The translations under genes and the position numbers were made by a program. A DNA stretch of 32,009 nt from an uncultured Clostridia bacterium (GTDB taxonomy: Bacteria; Bacillota; Clostridia; Christensenellales; UBA3700): contig CAMOQV010000004.1 in assembly GCA_946623205.1 (NCBI GenBank), positions 1 through 32,009 on the forward strand, in the 5' to 3' direction. How positions within the stretch are numbered: position 1 is the stretch's first letter; each line of letters begins with the position of its first letter. Below the pieces are notes generated by a model, which made no database searches, was not told the origin of the DNA, and saw nothing but the letters and a program-made list of their open reading frames with translations. Below, one piece after another: positions 1 to 9,238 of the stretch.

Positions 1-2
1 AA

Positions 3-1238
3 GTAATCTCTAAGCCAATTGAATCAGCAGACGCTATTGCTCAAGTTGCTAGCATTTCTGCAGGTAACGAAGAAGTTGGTAAGCTTATTTCTGAAGCTAT
101 GGAAAAAGTTGGCAAAGATGGCGTTATCTCTGTTGACGAATCAAAAACAACAGCAACTACTCTATCTACAGTTGAAGGTATGCAATTTGATAGAGGTTAT
201 GTTTCTGCTTACATGGTTACAAACACAGATAAGATGGAAGCAGTTTTGGATGATGCATATATCTTAATTACAGATAAGAAGATTTCATCTTCAAAAGAAA
301 TTATGCCAGTTTTGGAATTTGTTGTTCAAAACGGTTTGAAGCTATTAATCATCTGCGAAGATTTGGAAGGCGATGCTCTAACAGCTATCGTACTTAACAA
401 ATTAAAAGGCGTTTTAAACTGCGTTGCAGTTAAGGCTCCTGCATTTGGTGATAGAAGAAAAGCTATCTTGGAAGATATCGCTGTTCTAACAGGTGGTACA
501 GTTATCTCTTCTGAACTTGGTTATGAACTAAAGGATACAACAATGGAACTTTTAGGAAGAGCTAAACAAGTTAAGGTTGATAAAGATAATACAACTATCA
601 TCGATGGTTATGGCGATCAAAAAGATATCGCTGCTCGTGTTCAAGCTATCAAAGCTCAAGCAGCTGAAACAACAAGCGAATATGATAAAGAAAAACTTCA
701 AGAAAGACTTGCAAAACTTGCTGGTGGCGTAGCTGTTATCCATGTTGGTGCTGCAACAGAAGTTGAAATGAAAGAAAAGAAACTAAGAATCGAAGATGCC
801 CTAGCTGCTACTCGTGCTGCTGTTGAAGAAGGCGTTATCCCTGGTGGTGGCGTTGCACTTTTGAACATCATTGATAAAGTAGCTCCTATCGTAGATAAGA
901 TGGAAGGCGACGAAAAGATTGGTGGACAAAGCATGTTAAAGGCTTTATCTGAACCAATTAAGCAAATCTGTCTAAACGCTGGTCTAGATGGTGGCGTTGT
1001 AATCAACAACATCAAGAATTCAGGAAAAGGTGCAACATATGGATATGATGCTCTTAAGAATGAATACTGCGATATGATTAAAGCTGGTATCCTAGATCCA
1101 ACTAAGGTTACAAGAAGCGCTGTTCAAAATGCTGCATCTGTTGTATCAACTCTTCTAACAACAGAAGTTTTGATTTCAGATATTCCAGAACCAGCAGCTC
1201 CAGTCGCTGCTCCACAAATGGATGGCGGAATGTATTAA
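3..1238 (+). CDS. groEL: Chaperonin GroEL, C-terminal part (5' truncated by window edge)
   Basis: Frame is open from base 3 ([49 protein letters not shown]...); [53 protein letters not shown]-terminal GGM tail. Confidence 0.98.
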   Translation, partial: VISKPIESADAIAQVASISAGNEEVGKLISEAMEKVGKDGVISVDESKTTATTLSTVEGMQFDRGYVSAYMVTNTDKMEAVLDDAYILITDKKISSSKEIMPVLEFVVQNGLKLLIICEDLEGDALTAIVLNKLKGVLNCVAVKAPAFGDRRKAILEDIAVLTGGTVISSELGYELKDTTMELLGRAKQVKVDKDNTTIIDGYGDQKDIAARVQAIKAQAAETTSEYDKEKLQERLAKLAGGVAVIHVGAATEVEMKEKKLRIEDALAATRAAVEEGVIPGGGVALLNIIDKVAPIVDKMEGDEKIGGQSMLKALSEPIKQICLNAGLDGGVVINNIKNSGKGATYGYDALKNEYCDMIKAGILDPTKVTRSAVQNAASVVSTLLTTEVLISDIPEPAAPVAAPQMDGGMY

Positions 1239-1260
1239 TACGAAACCGTATAACAAAATT

Positions 1261-1286
1261 GGCCACTGCTTTGCAGTGGCCTTTTT
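1261..1286 (+). terminator. Rho-independent terminator after groEL (possibly bidirectional with pncB)
   Basis: ggccactgc-ttt-gcagtggcc perfect 9-bp stem followed by ttttt. Confidence 0.9.
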
Positions 1287-1305
1287 CGTTGTAAACCTAA
1301 ATTAT

Positions 1306-2733
1306 TTATCTTTTTGAATATTCTTTTAATAGGCTTTGTTTTACATCATAAAGCTTTTGAGATAAGTCAACTTTATAGATGTGTGGATTTAACAATCTCT
1401 TGTATTCATTCCAGAATTCATTGAATGCTTCTTTATGATAAGCAGCAATTTCTTTTACTGTTGGTAAATCGTATACAAGTTTACCATCTTTAATAATAAG
1501 AGTTGTTAATTCTTTTGTATAGAAATCTGTGATAGTTTTTCTCTTATATGTGAAGTTTGGATCAAAGATTTCTAATTCTTTTAATCCATCATAATTCTCT
1601 TCTTGCAAACAAATCAAGTCTGCTAAAGCTTTCTTTGAATTGTTATCATAAATTCTAACGATTTTCTTAAATCCAGGGTTTGTAATCTTTCCTGGTGTAT
1701 CTGACATCTTTAGTTTTGGTACTAGTTTGCCATTTTCTTCAATAGCAGCCATCTTATAAACGCCACCTAAAGATGGGCAATCCATAGATGTAATTAATTT
1801 TGTACCAATACCATAAGTATCAATCTTTGCGTCTTGAGCATTTAAAGACATCAATACAGTTTCATCAATATCTCCAGATGCGCAAATAATTGCTTTTTCA
1901 AATCCTGCAGCATCTAGCATCTTTCTAGCTTCTTGAGAAAGATAAGATAAGTCTCCTGAATCCAATCTAATACCAATTGGTTCATGGCCTGCAGCTCTCA
2001 ATTCTTTAAATACCTTAATTGCATTTGGAACACCGCTTCTTAATGTATCATATGTATCAACTAATAATAAGCAAGAATCTGGATACATATCTGCATATGC
2101 TTTAAATGCATCATATTCGCTCTTAAAGCTCATAACCCATGCGTGAGCATGTGTACCTGAGATTGGAACATCGAACATTTTACCTGCAAGAACATTTGAT
2201 GTTGATGCACAACCTGCAATTACAGCTGCTCTTGCGCCGTAAATACCAGCATCTGGGCCTTGAGCACGTCTTAGTCCAAACTCTGCAACTTTTGCGCCGT
2301 TAGCGGCGTAAATAACCTTCGCTGCTTTTGTAGCAATAAGTGTTTGATGATTTAGAATACACAAAATAGCTGTTTCTACTAATTGAGCTTCAAACAATCT
2401 TGCTTTAACAGTTAAAATTGGTTCTTGTGGGAACACAACTGTTCCTTCTTTTACTGAGTAGATGTCTCCTGTGAATTTAAAATCTTTTAATAAACCTAGG
2501 AACTCTTCATCGAAAAGATTTTTTGATCTAAGATATTCGATATCTTCATCTGAAAATTTTAGATTCAAAATGTAGTCAACTACCTGTTCTAGTCCACAAG
2601 CAATTGCATAATTGTTTCCAATACCTCTATAGAAAACATCAAACACTGCTTGTTTGTTCATTTGGCCATTTTTAGAATAGCCATACATCATTGTAAGTTG
2701 ATACAAATCTGTTAATAATGTTAAGTCTCTCAT
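1306..2733 (-). CDS. pncB: Nicotinate phosphoribosyltransferase
   Basis: MRDLTLLTDLYQLTMMYGY start, FGLRRAQGPDAG, IRLDSGDL, ASGDIDE. Start moved to the internal Met just after the lgt stop with an upstream AGGA. Confidence 0.93.
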   Translation of the reverse strand: MRDLTLLTDLYQLTMMYGYSKNGQMNKQAVFDVFYRGIGNNYAIACGLEQVVDYILNLKFSDEDIEYLRSKNLFDEEFLGLLKDFKFTGDIYSVKEGTVVFPQEPILTVKARLFEAQLVETAILCILNHQTLIATKAAKVIYAANGAKVAEFGLRRAQGPDAGIYGARAAVIAGCASTSNVLAGKMFDVPISGTHAHAWVMSFKSEYDAFKAYADMYPDSCLLLVDTYDTLRSGVPNAIKVFKELRAAGHEPIGIRLDSGDLSYLSQEARKMLDAAGFEKAIICASGDIDETVLMSLNAQDAKIDTYGIGTKLITSMDCPSLGGVYKMAAIEENGKLVPKLKMSDTPGKITNPGFKKIVRIYDNNSKKALADLICLQEENYDGLKELEIFDPNFTYKRKTITDFYTKELTTLIIKDGKLVYDLPTVKEIAAYHKEAFNEFWNEYKRLLNPHIYKVDLSQKLYDVKQSLLKEYSKR

Positions 2734-2734
2734 T

Positions 2735-3751
2735 CTATTTATCCTTTTCCTCAGCATTTAGATCTGCATTATTCGCTTCGGAATCAGAAACCGTAGTTTC
2801 ATTATTTATTTCTTCTTTGTTTTCAATTTCAACATTTTCTGCAGGCGCTTGTTCTACGTTAACGCCCTTTGCAGCAAGTTTTGCTTGAATTTTTTGAGTA
2901 TGTGCATCGATTATAGCACCAAAACGCTTAGATTCGAAATGGATTTTGTTTGTATACAACAAAACCAATAACACAATACTTACTAATGCCATTACATAGC
3001 ATATAACTTGAATTGAACCTACATTTGAAGATCCAATTTTTGTATTATCTATCTTTAAAAATTCTAGTGAGCCTCTAACTAATCCATACCATCCAAGGTA
3101 ATATAAAGAAACTGTTCCAGGCTTTAATTTGTCTTTATATTTTCTATAAACCAAATATCCAACTAAAAGGCCAACCAAGTTTATTACGCCTTCATAGAAG
3201 AACAATGCACTATACCAACCCGGCTCATATCCTGGATAGAATCTTGCTGGATTATCTATGTATACTGCAAATGGGAAATGTTGTAATGCTGGATTATCTA
3301 TTGGAAGGCCGAACAATTCTTGGTTAAAGAAGTTTCCCCAACGTCCAATAATTTGTCCAACCAAAACTGGCAATGCAGCAGCGTCAGATACTCTAACAAA
3401 GTGATATTGTCTATTTTTCAAAACAGAAATAGCTATGCCTAATAGTCCACCAAAAATACCACCAACAATAGTCAATCCGCCTTCACGGATGTTTATCATA
3501 TCAATAAACGATGTATATTCCGTTCCTATTCTTGGTACTACATAGAAAACTCTACAGAAAATAACCGCAAGAACTAGTATCCAAATAAATGTTTCTAGAG
3601 TGAAATCTATATCTATTTTTTGCAATTTTGACATATGCAAAAACATTAAAAAGGCACACAAAATGCCTGTTGTTACAACAATACCGTACCATGCGATATC
3701 AATACCGCCGATTGAAAACGCAATCGGATCTAATGCTAATAAATAATTCAT
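2735..3751 (-). CDS. lgt: Prolipoprotein diacylglyceryl transferase with an acidic C-terminal extension
   Basis: IDIAWYGIVVTTGI, GGLTIVGGIFGGLLG, IIGRWGNFFNQELFG, RFYPGYEPGWYSALFFYEGVIN; start overlaps galK stop (TAATG). Confidence 0.95.
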   Translation of the reverse strand: MNYLLALDPIAFSIGGIDIAWYGIVVTTGILCAFLMFLHMSKLQKIDIDFTLETFIWILVLAVIFCRVFYVVPRIGTEYTSFIDMINIREGGLTIVGGIFGGLLGIAISVLKNRQYHFVRVSDAAALPVLVGQIIGRWGNFFNQELFGLPIDNPALQHFPFAVYIDNPARFYPGYEPGWYSALFFYEGVINLVGLLVGYLVYRKYKDKLKPGTVSLYYLGWYGLVRGSLEFLKIDNTKIGSSNVGSIQVICYVMALVSIVLLVLLYTNKIHFESKRFGAIIDAHTQKIQAKLAAKGVNVEQAPAENVEIENKEEINNETTVSDSEANNADLNAEEKDK

Positions 3752-5007
3752 TATAGTTCTACCTTGCATGCCCCAACGTTTCTTACTTGAATATGGAACA
3801 CATTTTCTTTTCCAAATACTTTAGACATCTCATTTACATAATTTTGTACATCATTTTTATCCATATAGGCAATAATTGTACCAGCAAAACCGCCACCATG
3901 AACTCTTACAGCTTTTACGCCCTTTATTTGCTTAGATAGCGCAATTCCAAGTGGAATTGGTTGTGCTACAGCGCCGTTTGGGAAACAATTTTGCAACATT
4001 GTCAAAGAACTAATTCCAGATTGATTTATCATTTCGATAAATTTCTTTTCTTGTCCTTTTTGCAATGCTTTTTTAGCAATGTCTACTCTCTTATTTTCAT
4101 TAAAGTAATGGATAGCTCTTTCAATAGCTCTATCTGATACTTCATTTCTTAAAGATGCAATTTTATTATAGAATTCATCTTCTTTAACCTTTCTTAGCTT
4201 TTTAGCGTGGAAGCATTTAGCAACAGCTTCCATTTCTTCACGAATTGCAGCGTATTCCCCTGTTAAATTACAGTGATCGCCACCTGTGTTTGTAATAACG
4301 ATAGCCAAGTTTTCAAATGGCCAATCAATCTTTTCTACTTTTGGTTCTTTTGTAGATTTGAAATCAATATAGCTAACGCCACCAATTGATATTGCGCTTT
4401 GATCTAAAAGTCCACATGGTTTTCCGAAATATTCACTTTCGCCCATATGTGCAGCTTTTGCTTTTTCGATAGCGCTAATTTTTCCATCGTTAAACATAAC
4501 GTTTAGAATTTCAGCAACTAGTAATTCAAATGATGCAGATGAAGAAACTCCGGCTCCCTTAAATACATCTGATGTTGTAGATGCAGCAAAGCCACCAATC
4601 TTATATCCGTTTTGCTTATAATAAGCAAGAACGCCTCTTACAAGTCCTTCGCTCTTTCCAAATTCTTCTTTATGAACTGTTAAATCATTAATATCTACAT
4701 CAACTACTGGATAACCAATAGACGCTATAGTAATTTTCCCTTCTTGTGGAGTTACACAAGCAATAGTATCTACTGAAATAGAAGCACATAAAACCTTTCC
4801 ATTATTGTGATCTGTGTGGTTTCCGCACACTTCAATTCTCCCAGAAGATGAGAAGAATTCACAATTACCACTATATGTCTTTTTGTGTATGTTATATAGG
4901 TCTTCGAATCTTTTGGCTTGATATTCTGCTTTGCCGTCGCCATATAGCAACTTTGATGTTGCTAAAAACTTCTTATTTTCTAGTAATTCTTTTGCTGTAA
5001 TGCCCAT
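3751..5007 (-). CDS. galK: Galactokinase
   Basis: GRIEVCGNHTDHNNGKVL signature, GAGVSSSASFELLVAEILN, RVHGGGFAGTIIAY. Confidence 0.95.
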   Translation of the reverse strand: MGITAKELLENKKFLATSKLLYGDGKAEYQAKRFEDLYNIHKKTYSGNCEFFSSSGRIEVCGNHTDHNNGKVLCASISVDTIACVTPQEGKITIASIGYPVVDVDINDLTVHKEEFGKSEGLVRGVLAYYKQNGYKIGGFAASTTSDVFKGAGVSSSASFELLVAEILNVMFNDGKISAIEKAKAAHMGESEYFGKPCGLLDQSAISIGGVSYIDFKSTKEPKVEKIDWPFENLAIVITNTGGDHCNLTGEYAAIREEMEAVAKCFHAKKLRKVKEDEFYNKIASLRNEVSDRAIERAIHYFNENKRVDIAKKALQKGQEKKFIEMINQSGISSLTMLQNCFPNGAVAQPIPLGIALSKQIKGVKAVRVHGGGFAGTIIAYMDKNDVQNYVNEMSKVFGKENVFHIQVRNVGACKVEL

Positions 5008-5034
5008 AAAATACTCCTTATAAGTGCTCTTTAG

Positions 5035-5064
5035 ATTTTAGCACAAATTATTCTATACGCGCAA
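5035..5064 (-). promoter_or_regulatory. Putative galK promoter
   Basis: On - strand: TTGCGC (5064-5059), N18, TGC-TAAAAT extended -10 (5040-5035). Confidence 0.5.
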
Positions 5065-5080
5065 TATAATATATAGGTCA

Positions 5081-5109
5081 TTGATTTTGCTAGATTTTAT
5101 CGGTATAAT
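5081..5109 (+). promoter_or_regulatory. Putative sigma-A promoter of galT
   Basis: TTGATT (5081-5086), N17, TATAAT (5104-5109). Confidence 0.75.
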
Positions 5110-5139
5110 TAATATACAAATTAATTTTTGAGGTTTTAC

Positions 5140-6675
5140 ATGATTTCACAACAAGAACTTAAACAAAAGCTACAAGAACTAGTTTTGTACGCTCAAAAGA
5201 ACATGTCTTTAAAAGACGCTGATGTAAATTACACAATTAACACTCTATTGGATCTATTCAAATTTGATTCTCCAGCAGAAAAAGTTGATTCTTATCCAGA
5301 AAACTTCCAAGAAGAAGTTTTAGATAAGATCGTTCAATATGCTGTTGAAAACAAAATGATTGAAGAAAATGAGAGAATTCTTTTTGAAACTAAAATTATG
5401 GGCATTGTTTCTCTAAGACCTTCTCAAACAATAGAAAAATTCGATGCAATAGCTGCAAATGGAACAATAAAGGATGCAACAGATTGGTTCTTTAATGTTT
5501 CTAAGGCTTCTAACTACATTCGTGTAAAGGATATTGCAAAAAATATTAAGTGGTCACATCAAGGAAAATTAGGAAATATTGATATTACTATCAATCTATC
5601 TAAACCAGAAAAAGATCCTAAACAAATTGCACTTGAAAAATCTAGACCAAAATCTGGATATCCTGCATGTCTTTTATGTTTAGAAAATGTAGGATATGCT
5701 GGCCATATTTCTCACCCTGCTCGTCAAACTCTAAGAGTAATTCCTATTACTTTGAATAACGAAGCTTGGTCATTACAATATAGCCCATATCAATATTTTG
5801 AAGAACACTTAATTGCTCTATGTAATGAACATAGACCTATGAATGTTACTATAGATACAATTAAACGTTTATTAGATTTCGTTGATTTATTCCCTCACTA
5901 CTTCTTGGGATCAAATGCTTCATTGCCAATCGTTGGCGGTTCAATTTTATCTCATGATCATTACCAAGGCGGAGCTAAAGTTTTACCAATGTTTGCAGCT
6001 GAGAATAAAACAAGATACGAGAACTTAAAATATAGAGATGTTCAAATCTACACAATCAACTGGTACAACTCTGTTGTAAGATTAGAATCAGAAAACAAAG
6101 AAAACATCACAAAACAAGCTCAAGAAGTACTAGATAATTGGTTTAATTATTCTGATGAATCAGTTGGAATTATCGCAAAAGAAGATGAACCACACAACGC
6201 AATTACTCCAATCGTTAGAAAGGAAGGCAACAAATATATCATCGATATGATTCTAAGAAATAATAGAACAAATAAAGAATTCCCAGACGGTATTTTCCAT
6301 GCTGCGCCACATCTTCATAACATCAAAAAAGAAGGTATCGGATTAATCGAAGTTATGGGTCTATTTATCCTACCAGGAAGATTAAAGAAAGAATTTGAAG
6401 GAATTGAAGATATCCTAACAGGAAAGACTCCTTTTGATCCAAAGGAACTAGTAAATCCAGAAAATCCTCTATCTAAACATTTTGGCATGATTGCTCAACT
6501 TGTTAATGATAACGGTACAGCTTGTACAAAAGTTAAAGCAAAAAATGTAATAACAAAATATGTTAATGCAGCTTGCGAAGAAATCTTGGAATGCACTGCA
6601 GTATTTAAGAATACAGAAGTTGGCCAAGCCGCTTTTGATAAATTCTTAAAAGAAGGATTAAATTTGAAAAATTAA
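5140..6675 (+). CDS. galT: UDP-glucose--hexose-1-phosphate uridylyltransferase (class II GalT)
   Basis: GYPACLLCLENVGYAGHISHPARQTLRVIPI, VGGSILSHDHYQGG; ATG at 5140 preceded by GAGG (track start at 5128 is TTG). Confidence 0.94.
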   Translation: MISQQELKQKLQELVLYAQKNMSLKDADVNYTINTLLDLFKFDSPAEKVDSYPENFQEEVLDKIVQYAVENKMIEENERILFETKIMGIVSLRPSQTIEKFDAIAANGTIKDATDWFFNVSKASNYIRVKDIAKNIKWSHQGKLGNIDITINLSKPEKDPKQIALEKSRPKSGYPACLLCLENVGYAGHISHPARQTLRVIPITLNNEAWSLQYSPYQYFEEHLIALCNEHRPMNVTIDTIKRLLDFVDLFPHYFLGSNASLPIVGGSILSHDHYQGGAKVLPMFAAENKTRYENLKYRDVQIYTINWYNSVVRLESENKENITKQAQEVLDNWFNYSDESVGIIAKEDEPHNAITPIVRKEGNKYIIDMILRNNRTNKEFPDGIFHAAPHLHNIKKEGIGLIEVMGLFILPGRLKKEFEGIEDILTGKTPFDPKELVNPENPLSKHFGMIAQLVNDNGTACTKVKAKNVITKYVNAACEEILECTAVFKNTEVGQAAFDKFLKEGLNLKN

Positions 6676-6689
6676 TTATTTTAATAATT

Positions 6690-6724
6690 AAAGAAAGCAC
6701 TCAATCGAGTGCTTTCTTTTTCGC
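6690..6724 (+). terminator. Terminator between convergent galT and recR
   Basis: aaagaaagcactc-aatc-gagtgctttcttt, 13-bp perfect stem, then tttc. Confidence 0.9.
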
Positions 6725-6736
6725 AAATTCATAAAA

Positions 6737-7321
6737 TTAAATATCTTTTCTATCTTGTAAAGCTCTAGATAATGTTACTTCATCTGTATATTCAATATCT
6801 GAACCCATAGAAATACCAGATGCGATTCTTGTTACTTTAATTCCAAGAGGCTTAATTAACCTTGCAATATACATTGCCGTTGCATCCCCTTCTACATCTG
6901 GATTTGTTGCTAAGATAACTTCTTTAACATTATCTAATCTTGCAAGCAATTCTTTAATCTTAATATCGTTTGGACCAATACCAGATAAAGGAGACAAAGT
7001 ACCATGCAAAACATGGTAAACACCTTTATAGTCCTTGGTCTTTTCAAACGCTTCTATATCTTTTGGATCTTTAACTACGCAAATAGTTGATGCATCACGA
7101 GTCTTACAAATATCGCATATATCTCCATCTGTATAATTACCGCAAATCGAGCAATAATGAACTTTGTCTTTAACATCCATAATTGAATCAGCAAACAATT
7201 TTGCATCCTCTTTAGACATATTAATAATTGAGTATGCATAACGTTGCGCTGTCTTTTTGCCAACGCCTGGAAGTTTTGTAAACTGTGCTACTAAACTATT
7301 TAGTGAATCAATATCGTTCAT
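6737..7321 (-). CDS. recR: Recombination protein RecR
   Basis: LPGVGKKTAQRYAY, C4 zinc motif CSICGNYTDGDICDIC, Toprim segment NPDVEGDATAMYIARLIKPLGIKVTRIASGISMGSDIEYTDEVTL. Confidence 0.96.
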   Translation of the reverse strand: MNDIDSLNSLVAQFTKLPGVGKKTAQRYAYSIINMSKEDAKLFADSIMDVKDKVHYCSICGNYTDGDICDICKTRDASTICVVKDPKDIEAFEKTKDYKGVYHVLHGTLSPLSGIGPNDIKIKELLARLDNVKEVILATNPDVEGDATAMYIARLIKPLGIKVTRIASGISMGSDIEYTDEVTLSRALQDRKDI

Positions 7322-7322
7322 A

Positions 7323-7661
7323 TTATAGACCTAATCCGCCTAATCCTGAGAATTGTCCTAATCTTTCGTTCTTCTCTGTTTCAACTTGTTCTTGAGCATC
7401 GTTAAATGCAGCTGTAATCAAATCTTCTAACATTTCTACGTCATCTGGATCAACAGCTTCTGGTTTAATATGAATACCAGTTAATTTACCATCACACGTC
7501 ATAGTAACTTCAACCATATTTGAAGCACTTCCTGTAACTTCAAGTTCTTTAAGTTCTTCTTGTGCATTTTGTAAATCTTGTTGCATCTTTTGGGCTTGCT
7601 TCATTAATTGTTGCATGTTACCCATGCCACCGCCGCCACCTCTATATGGACCGAATCCCAT
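7323..7661 (-). CDS. YbaB/EbfC family nucleoid-associated protein
   Basis: MGNMQQLMKQAQKMQQDLQNAQEELKELEVTGSA...; between dnaX and recR; SD CGGAGGT before ATG at 7661. Confidence 0.94.
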   Translation of the reverse strand: MGFGPYRGGGGGMGNMQQLMKQAQKMQQDLQNAQEELKELEVTGSASNMVEVTMTCDGKLTGIHIKPEAVDPDDVEMLEDLITAAFNDAQEQVETEKNERLGQFSGLGGLGL

Positions 7662-7674
7662 AGTGTACCTCCGA

Positions 7675-9180
7675 TTATTTATTAGTTTTATCAAACATGT
7701 TGTCGATGAATTGCATTGTTTGTTCCAATTCTTCGACTTCTTTAGTTATCTTAAGATTTTGAATTTCTGGATATAATGATTGAATTTGTCTCAAGATAGT
7801 TGTCTTATATTTCTTAAGCTCTTCAATAATGTCATCTCTTTTAGATGAAATCCATAATTCTTTATTTACTATTCCGCCTTTTGTAGTTTGATCGTTTAGA
7901 ACTTGTTCACAAACGACTCTTTCAAAATGAGCAGACTTTTTATCACTTGTAATTAAATTCAACAAATCACCCCAAACTTTTCTAGGAGTAACAGTTGTCC
8001 CTTCTTTTGTATCCATTCCTTGGAATGTACGTTTAAATGCTTCTAAATCAGCAACTCTTCTTAATAAAGTTATCTCATCAATACTTGTAGAAACATCGCA
8101 TGCCTTAGCTACTGCCGTTTCAAGCACAACCTTTGGTTGAGATGAATATCTTAATGAGTTGTCTAATAACGCAAAAATTTCGGCCGCTCTATAAAGCTTA
8201 GAGTTATCTGCAGATAATGAAGCTTCTTTCATCTTCAAATAAATATCTGCTGGCAAAGCAAGTGAATCTTTAGCATCATTGCAATTTTTAACATATAAAA
8301 TGTTATTTAACATCTTTGCTAAATCTGAAGCTATAACTCTAACATCCTTACCAAGGTTAATTAGATTGTTTGTTAAAGCCAAAGCTTTATCTGTTTTACC
8401 CATTGCAATAGCATCACAAATTTCAAAAATATTTAGAGGTGATGAAGCACCTAAAACTTCAAGAACTGATTGATAATCAATTACGTTATCTCCGCAGTAT
8501 GAAATAATCATATCGGCAATAGATAATGTATCTCTTGCTGAACCATTGCCGGCTTCTGCGATTGCACGTACTGCTTCTGGTTCATATTTTCTTCCCTCTT
8601 GTTTAAAGATATATTCTAGATGAGCTACTAATTCATCATTTGGAATCAATCTAAAATCGAATCTTAAACATCTAGATATAATTGTTGCTGGAAGCTTTTG
8701 AACATCAGTTGTAGCCAAAATGAACACAACGTGTTCAGGTGGTTCTTCCAATGTCTTTAAAAATGCATTGAAAGCAGCAGTCGAAAGCATATGGACTTCG
8801 TCGATTATATATACTTTATAACGACCTGCTGTTGGCGCATAATTTACTTTATCTATAACTTGTCTAATATTTTCAACGCTGTTGTTTGATGCAGCATCAA
8901 GTTCAATAATATCTAGATTGTTTTCTCTAGATAATGCCTTACAAGCCGCACATTCACCGCAAGGAGATCCATCTTCTTTTGGATGAACACAATTAATTGC
9001 CTTAGCGAAAATTTTAGCAGTTGAAGTCTTACCTGTACCACGTGAACCTGTGAAAAGATATGCGTGAGCAATATTTCCTGTCAAAACAACATTCTTTAGT
9101 GTTTGACGGATATGTTGTTGCCCAATCATAGCATCAAAAGTTTGTGGACGATATTTACGATAAAGTGATGTATATGCCAT
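7675..9180 (-). CDS. dnaX: DNA polymerase III subunit gamma/tau
   Basis: YRKYRPQTFDAMIGQQHI, Walker A GSRGTGKTSTAKIFAKAINC, zinc cysteines CGECAACKAL, VYIIDEVHMLSTAAFNAFLKTLEEPP. Confidence 0.96.
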   Translation of the reverse strand: MAYTSLYRKYRPQTFDAMIGQQHIRQTLKNVVLTGNIAHAYLFTGSRGTGKTSTAKIFAKAINCVHPKEDGSPCGECAACKALSRENNLDIIELDAASNNSVENIRQVIDKVNYAPTAGRYKVYIIDEVHMLSTAAFNAFLKTLEEPPEHVVFILATTDVQKLPATIISRCLRFDFRLIPNDELVAHLEYIFKQEGRKYEPEAVRAIAEAGNGSARDTLSIADMIISYCGDNVIDYQSVLEVLGASSPLNIFEICDAIAMGKTDKALALTNNLINLGKDVRVIASDLAKMLNNILYVKNCNDAKDSLALPADIYLKMKEASLSADNSKLYRAAEIFALLDNSLRYSSQPKVVLETAVAKACDVSTSIDEITLLRRVADLEAFKRTFQGMDTKEGTTVTPRKVWGDLLNLITSDKKSAHFERVVCEQVLNDQTTKGGIVNKELWISSKRDDIIEELKKYKTTILRQIQSLYPEIQNLKITKEVEELEQTMQFIDNMFDKTNK

Positions 9181-9238
9181 ATTAATGTTAAGTTTGCCGC
9201 CCCAATTTAGAGCGGCAAAACTCTCCTTTTAATTATAA

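Noticed and set aside
552-1015. Antisense ORFs 552-743 and 698-1015 inside groEL
   Set aside because: Shadow ORFs opposite an unambiguous coding frame; no domain-like content
6690-6724. Long inverted repeat as a possible mobile-element end
   Set aside because: Fits a bidirectional intrinsic terminator between convergent genes; no transposase or target duplication
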